Assembly: GCA_009103225.1 (NCBI GenBank)
Contig: RHPI01002119.1
Location: forward strand, 344,523-408,522
DNA: 64,000 nt
Direction of reading: 5' to 3'
Origin: Chlorokybus atmophyticus
Lineage: Eukaryota > Streptophyta > Chlorokybophyceae > Chlorokybales > Chlorokybaceae
The first letter of the stretch is position 1, and every line of letters starts with the position of its first letter. Position numbers and translations under genes: made by a program. Below, in pieces: positions 59,001 to 64,000 of the stretch. The notes beneath the pieces were generated by a model that worked only from the letters and a program-made list of their open reading frames with translations, made no database searches and had not been told where the DNA came from.

Positions 59001-61173
59001 ATGCCGGTGGCACTGTCGGCGGTGGACGCCGCATGGGCCAAGTACGCAGCATGCTCCGGCGCTGGTGCGGCGGAGGCAGAGGCCCCTGTGCAGCAGGTTG
59101 CAGAGCAGGTGAGACTGTTGTGTCAAGGCTGGTCTATAACTCTCTCATTTGTTGCTTGATCAATGAGCAGTGGAGACATGCATGCAAGAATCCTTGTTGT
59201 GGCCGGACTTTTGCCGTACGCTATGCTTGCAGCGCTGCATGTTTGCAAGCAACAATGACGGCATGCGTTTGGCTGTTGTACCTGTCAAATTTGCGTCCAC
59301 GCATTGTCGAGTTAAGCCATGAACGACTGCGGGCAATGTGTTATGCGATTGCTATGTAGATTGGCCAGTCTGCTTTGCAGAGCTGTGCATCAGTGGTGTT
59401 GTTGTGTTATAACCGCTCACATCACTGTCCTGCATGCTAAGTATCTACCATATTAATCCAGCACACAATGCTTGTACAACAACTGTCTCATGGTGTTCTG
59501 AGCATGCCTACGTGTTCGTAGACAAGCTTTGAAACTTGCAATGGGCAGGCGTCCACCGCTCCTTCAGCAGCCATTGAGGTGACGGAGTTGGAGTTCACAT
59601 ACCCCGGCCTCGATGGGCGTCCCCCGCCCGGAGCATCCCCGCTCATCAAAGAGTTCAACCTGAGGCTGGCTCCAGGAGAACGGTGCTTGCTTACAGGCGG
59701 GAACGGTGCTGGTGCGTCCCCACATACTACACATGTACCATGCATGCAGGCATTGTGTTGACATGCACATGTGTGTGGCGTTGTGCGTGCGCACCCACAC
59801 TGATGCATGGTTATGCACGAGTCCGCGAGCACGCACACATACACACACACAGACACTCGTTTCGCTTGTGGCAGAACATGGTCTTTGTGGGCGCTGAACA
59901 TTGTTGTGCAGGCAAGACAACACTGCTGCGGATACTTGCGGGCATGCACATGGTGCACAACGGGTCTGTAAAGGTTCTCGATCGCTCCGCATTCCACGAC
60001 ACGAACCTCACAGCGTCTGGCGCTATCACATACTTGGGAACTGAGGTCAGCACTGGCAAGCAGCACGCATCTATGGTACTATGAGTGTGATGCTTACTGT
60101 CTCACGCACTATGCTGCTTGCAGTGGCGGCGTGCGTTGGCATTTGCTGGTGGAGAAGTCCCGTTGCAAGCAGACATTGCTGCCAAAGACATGCTGCAGAA
60201 TGCTCCCGGAGCAGATCAAGCGCGCCTTGCTGAGCTCATGAAGGTGTGCTGTTGTAGCATGCGCGGCATGACACGTGTGCCTGTGCAAACCTCAAGAACC
60301 TCTATGCTAATGCATGTCGAGGCTTGTACTCAGGTCATGGACATCAACCCACACTGGAGAATGAATAAGGTGTCCGACGGGCAGCGAAGGCGTGTGCAGA
60401 TATGCATGGGTCTAGCAAAGCCATTCAAGGTTAGAGCTGCGAACAACACTGTGGTGTGAGAACATGGTTATGCTCTTCGCATGTTGTGTACAGCGTTTGG
60501 TAGTAATTGCCATGGCAGGTGCTGTTGTTGGACGAGATCACTGTTGATCTGGACGTTATTGGACGCGCAGACTTGCTGAATTACCTAAAAAAGGAGTGCG
60601 AAGAGCGCGGCGCGTGCGTCATATATGCAACGCATATCTTTGATGGCATCGACACCTGGCCAACACATCTGGTACACACTGCGTTACGGTACAGAGTGCT
60701 CTGTCAAGCTGACAAATTGTCCTGAGTGCGCATGCTGTGCTCTGTAGTGGGTTCTCAAAAGTGTGGCTTTGTGTGCAGGCGTATGTTGCAGAGGGCAGGT
60801 TGCAAGTGTTTGACAAGCTATCAGCTATCAAAGAATTGCGGCAGCAATCGTTGATGGTGCGTTGGAATCCATACAGCTACTGCCATTTTTGATGCTCATG
60901 CCTTGTTGCATTGTTGATGTCTATATGTTACTCGGCCGCCCGTTTGTGGTGTGCAACTACGCGGGTTCGCATTTGTTGAAGAGCATGTCTTCAACCACGC
61001 AGGAGACCATTGCTGTGTGGCTAAGGAAGGATAGAGAGGTGCAGAAGGCCAAGCGATTGAGCAAGCTCAGCCAGAAGCAGGAGGTTGATGGGATTCCTGT
61101 AGATGAGCGCACGTCGACGCTGATGAACAACGGCTGGACCTCAGGCAGGTTGACACCGTCAGTGAAGAAATGA
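59001..61173 (+). CDS. Soluble ABC ATPase, ABCI19/20/21 (CAF16-like) type
   Basis: A stand-alone nucleotide-binding protein without membrane segments, related to yeast CAF16. Eight exons close in phase to 340 residues: 59001-59108, 59549-59711, 59912-60045, 60124-60243, 60334-60429, 60519-60671, 60779-60856 and 61003-61173. Walker A is GGNGAGKTT, split by an intron. The signature is [15 protein letters not shown], where SDGQ replaces SGGQ as in this family. Walker B is [12 protein letters not shown], and the H-loop is [20 protein letters not shown] in the tail matches plant members. The N-terminal 36 residues are Ala-rich. Its biochemical role is not established; cytosolic or CCR4-NOT-linked functions are known only from relatives. 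Confidence 0.92.
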
Positions 61174-61899
61174 CCATAGCATAGGTTGGATGGCTATGCT
61201 CGGGCGCATACTGCTACTTAGTTAGGTTTAGTTTAATTCATTGCACATCGGACATTCTGCTGTGCTCCTAGCCAGAGGTAGTGATTATTTGGGAGAGACC
61301 AATTGACAAACTCTATATCCATATGCACATGGGTATGTGTAGCGCTATGCTGCTCTATTTCTGAATTGACCACACACAGAGTTGCATGCAACCATCCTAC
61401 CATTGAGATCAAGCTGTGCATGTTGATGCTGCAACTGGCTTTGATGTAATGCATGTTTGGGTGGACAGTGTACTTGCTGAGTGCAAGTTGACCTGCTTGT
61501 CATGAACCTTGCACCCATTGATGGCACATGGCGGACACCACTTGCGGCATGTTGTCTACTACTGTCATTCATACAGTAAATGACCGTGTAGTGCATGCCT
61601 TGGCACCACAACCTATGCGCGCTACATACCTATTATCATTCCCTGTCGACAAGGTAACATTCTGCCAGCGAAATACCAGTACATTCGCACCTCATTAAAC
61701 GAAAGGTAAACTGTGATTGCAAGAATAAATTGTTCTACACCTGCAACCATAGCACCCACACAACACCTGCCAAGAGCGGACCTTCTTTTTATCAGCAGTA
61801 CCCAATCGCTACCCTTACAAAACATGAGCAATGGTAGAACTTTACAGCACACAGTGCGTTCTGAACGACATGCTGTTTGTGCATTACAGAGCGAGCGGA
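61174..61899. other. Convergent intergenic region
   Basis: This is the 3' flank of both the ABC gene and the next minus-strand gene. No feature is recognised. Confidence 0.55.
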
Positions 61900-63944
61900 T
61901 CATGACTGTCGCAATACAACTCCTCCATCCGTCGACTGCCAGTGCTCCCGGTTGAGGGTACTCAACTTGCCGTAGTCTCCTACCCATTGCACAAATCCTG
62001 TTGCATTTGCGTAAATGCGCCACGACCCCAGTATACACAAAACTACTAAGACAAGAGGAATGCTGATCAGGCATGCTGTTCAGACACAAACACTTGTTGT
62101 AGCCATATGGTCACACCACTTACGGTGTGTCATTTGTGGTTGATCGATGTGGGCACCTGGACACCACTCCTTACTGCTGTGTCCAACCGAAGGTTGCGCA
62201 GCCTGCAATGAGTATATATGTGCAATGCATGAGGGTCAATTGCGTCATCTGCCCGGTGCAAAGTTAGCCCCTGACGACACACTGTCTCCAAACTGCTGAA
62301 TGGATGTAAGGGACTGGTAAGTATATTAGGTTGAAGTAAGATGGTCATGTATTCTCTATCTCAAACGCTTGCTTAACATGAGCCAGGGTCCACATAACGA
62401 AGGCGCTATAATGATGACATCGATTCTGGCAATCACTGCTAACTATGCAGTTGCAAGCCTGTGAGGAGGCAGTCAATAAGCGTCTGTGGCATGGCCAAGT
62501 TTGTCAATAGTGTGCTCGTGTTGCAATACCTGCGGCGCAGACTCTAAAGGGATGCCAAAGTCGGACAGCGCCGATGTGTACGCATTTGGCTGGTCTTTGT
62601 GCTTGGCTGGCCGTGAATCTGAAGTGGTAGGCGTCAGGTCTTGTCCTTCATGTGGTTCCCATGTCACTTCCGGTTGATCTAGGGCAAACCTGCACGAGTC
62701 ACATGACAAGCCCACTTTAGATTGCAACGTTGCGACATGACCCACACAACAGCAACATCACACACTGGTGCACAACTGGCACAGCAACCTGTTGACAACA
62801 GCACCACTGTCGGGTGAAGCGAAGTTTTTCATCCAGGGATTGGAGAGAAACCTGCCACAAATGCAAATTTGATGTGCTGCACCTCACAGCTTAGCAAGGA
62901 TGCCAATAGCCGCTTACTTACGCGTCTGCGATCCTTTCTGGCGGCACCTGATGTGAATAGCCTTGTACTATGTCACGCATCAGTGCACCATACGCAAGGG
63001 GCGAACTTTGCCGCACGGAGTCCAACAGCGCCCTTTGCTGAGCCTGCCAGTGTGTAAGGCATGTGTCCTCGCAAGTGCACACAGCCCTTGCTGAACATAT
63101 CCTTGTCACAAGTTGGTAGCAAGTTGTTCGTTGTACGGCTTTCGGAGCCTTCTTACCTCAATACGCTGCAAGGCATACTTGGTGCGAGCAGCGATATCAG
63201 CCTTGACAACAGACTCCACATGCCTGATGAGCCAACATGCGCATGGTGATAACATCGCACTAGCTTGTATCTGTGCATACCCGTTGCAACTAATTGCAAA
63301 TATGGTCACCTTGAGGCGCGCTTTGCAATGCCTGTTCTGACATTTTCGCTCTTCGCGCGCTTTGTTGATCGCATTATTGGCACGGAGGCTACGCACGCAG
63401 CGGGGCGCTGAGCTGCTACAGGTGGATCCAAGCTACGTTGAGATAAACTGCAGTCTTGCAGTCTGAGGAATAGTGGCATTGTTAATTTTGACATAAAGGC
63501 ACCTACACATGATATATTGTAACAGTACCGATGCAGCAAAGTTGCCAAGCCTGGTTAGTTTATAACCGCGAGTGACCTGTGCAACTGTCTCATAGTTGTA
63601 GATGATTGTACGCTCATGGCTCGTACCTTTTTACAGGCTTCAGTTGATGAGCGTATGCTGCTACAAGCTCAGATTGTCCTGGCACTGCTACTGCAAAAGC
63701 AAACAAGGTCAAGTGCGCATGAACAGCATGTTTACACTGCTACTATAACAGCACGTTATTCTTCTAAGTTGTAGACTGCCTTGTGCTCATTCCATGTTTC
63801 CACATGAAAAACAAAGCGATCGCTAGCTAAACTACACATGCGTGACATGTGATGATGTTGCAAACAACCTGAGTATGCAAGGCGAGGTTGAGGGCGTGCA
63901 GCCTTTGGCCGAAAGCGTCGCCGTTCTTGGCGTATCTCTGCCAT
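61900..63944 (-). CDS. Unrecognised spliced gene
   Basis: I do not recognise the product. A model of eleven exons closes in phase to about 298 residues: 63869-63944, 63635-63690, 63529-63576, 63310-63432, 63157-63213, 62922-63043, 62789-62851, 62530-62689, 62281-62295, 62124-62202 and 61900-61997. It starts MAEIRQERRRFRPK (strongly basic). It has a helical, charged middle (NNAINKAREERK, ALLDSVRQSS, ALMRDIVQGYSHQVPPERI), then SNPWMKNFASPD and FALDQPEVTWEPH, a polar stretch, and ends FVQWVGDYGKLSTLNREHW. It has no membrane segment and no signal peptide. The exon at 63157-63213 has a weak acceptor, and the 15-nt exon at 62281-62295 is tentative. Coding character is clear in most exons. Confidence 0.65.
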
Positions 63945-64000
63945 GTTGAACCACCATTTTGGGTATATGCGGGCCTACACGCCATCATTCAGCATCGCGG

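Overview
This is nuclear DNA from an intron-rich eukaryote, most probably a green alga or another member of the green plant lineage. I base that on the protein subfamilies: the UBP6-type deubiquitinase, the CCCH-type RES-complex RNA-binding protein, the plant-type ceramide glucosyltransferase, the ABCI19/20/21-type ATPase and the YODA-like MAPKKK all look closest to land-plant versions. Further support comes from telo-box motifs (AAACCCTAA) upstream of several genes and chromodomain Ty3/gypsy retrotransposons. I cannot name the species.

Layout. 1-1224 is AT-rich, microsatellite-bearing DNA with a 4-base gap. 1225-12706 is a retrotransposon nest. An old, decayed chromodomain element family (A; 395-bp LTRs) is present as an internally deleted copy (1225-2945) that shares an LTR with a second, mutated copy (2551 to an N at 12707). 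A younger gypsy element (B; 4205-10323; 642-bp LTRs; TCATG target duplication) has inserted into that second copy. Element B carries a textbook -1 frameshift signal between gag and pol.

From 14122 onward the window is gene-dense. In order: UTP14 (-), UBP6/USP14 (+), a P450 relic (+), a MAPKKK (-), a SMARCAL1-like helicase (-), a GOS1-type SNARE (+), a voltage-gated channel relic (+), HAT1 (-), an RBMX2/C3H25-like splicing factor (+), PIG-C (-), an MSS51-like MYND protein (-), ceramide glucosyltransferase (+), eIF3i (-), tRNA-Ser(AGA), a C1D/LRP1-family exosome cofactor (-), an ABCI/CAF16-like ATPase (+) and an unrecognised gene (-). Exon structures were worked out by hand from splice sites. 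In all thirteen recognised genes the phases close exactly, giving full-length proteins with 103 introns in total, three of them GC-AG.

These are mostly housekeeping functions: ribosome biogenesis and RNA processing (UTP14, C1D, RES factor, eIF3i), protein turnover, chromatin and DNA repair (HAT1, SMARCAL1), and membrane and lipid biology (PIG-C, GCS, GOS1). They are unrelated in pathway but strikingly organised. Five pairs are head-to-head with only 149-503 bp between start codons, and each gap holds a CCG/CGG tract. Between the pairs genes usually converge. The 54.2-57.5 kb stretch is repeat-rich and includes a 211-bp near-perfect foldback.
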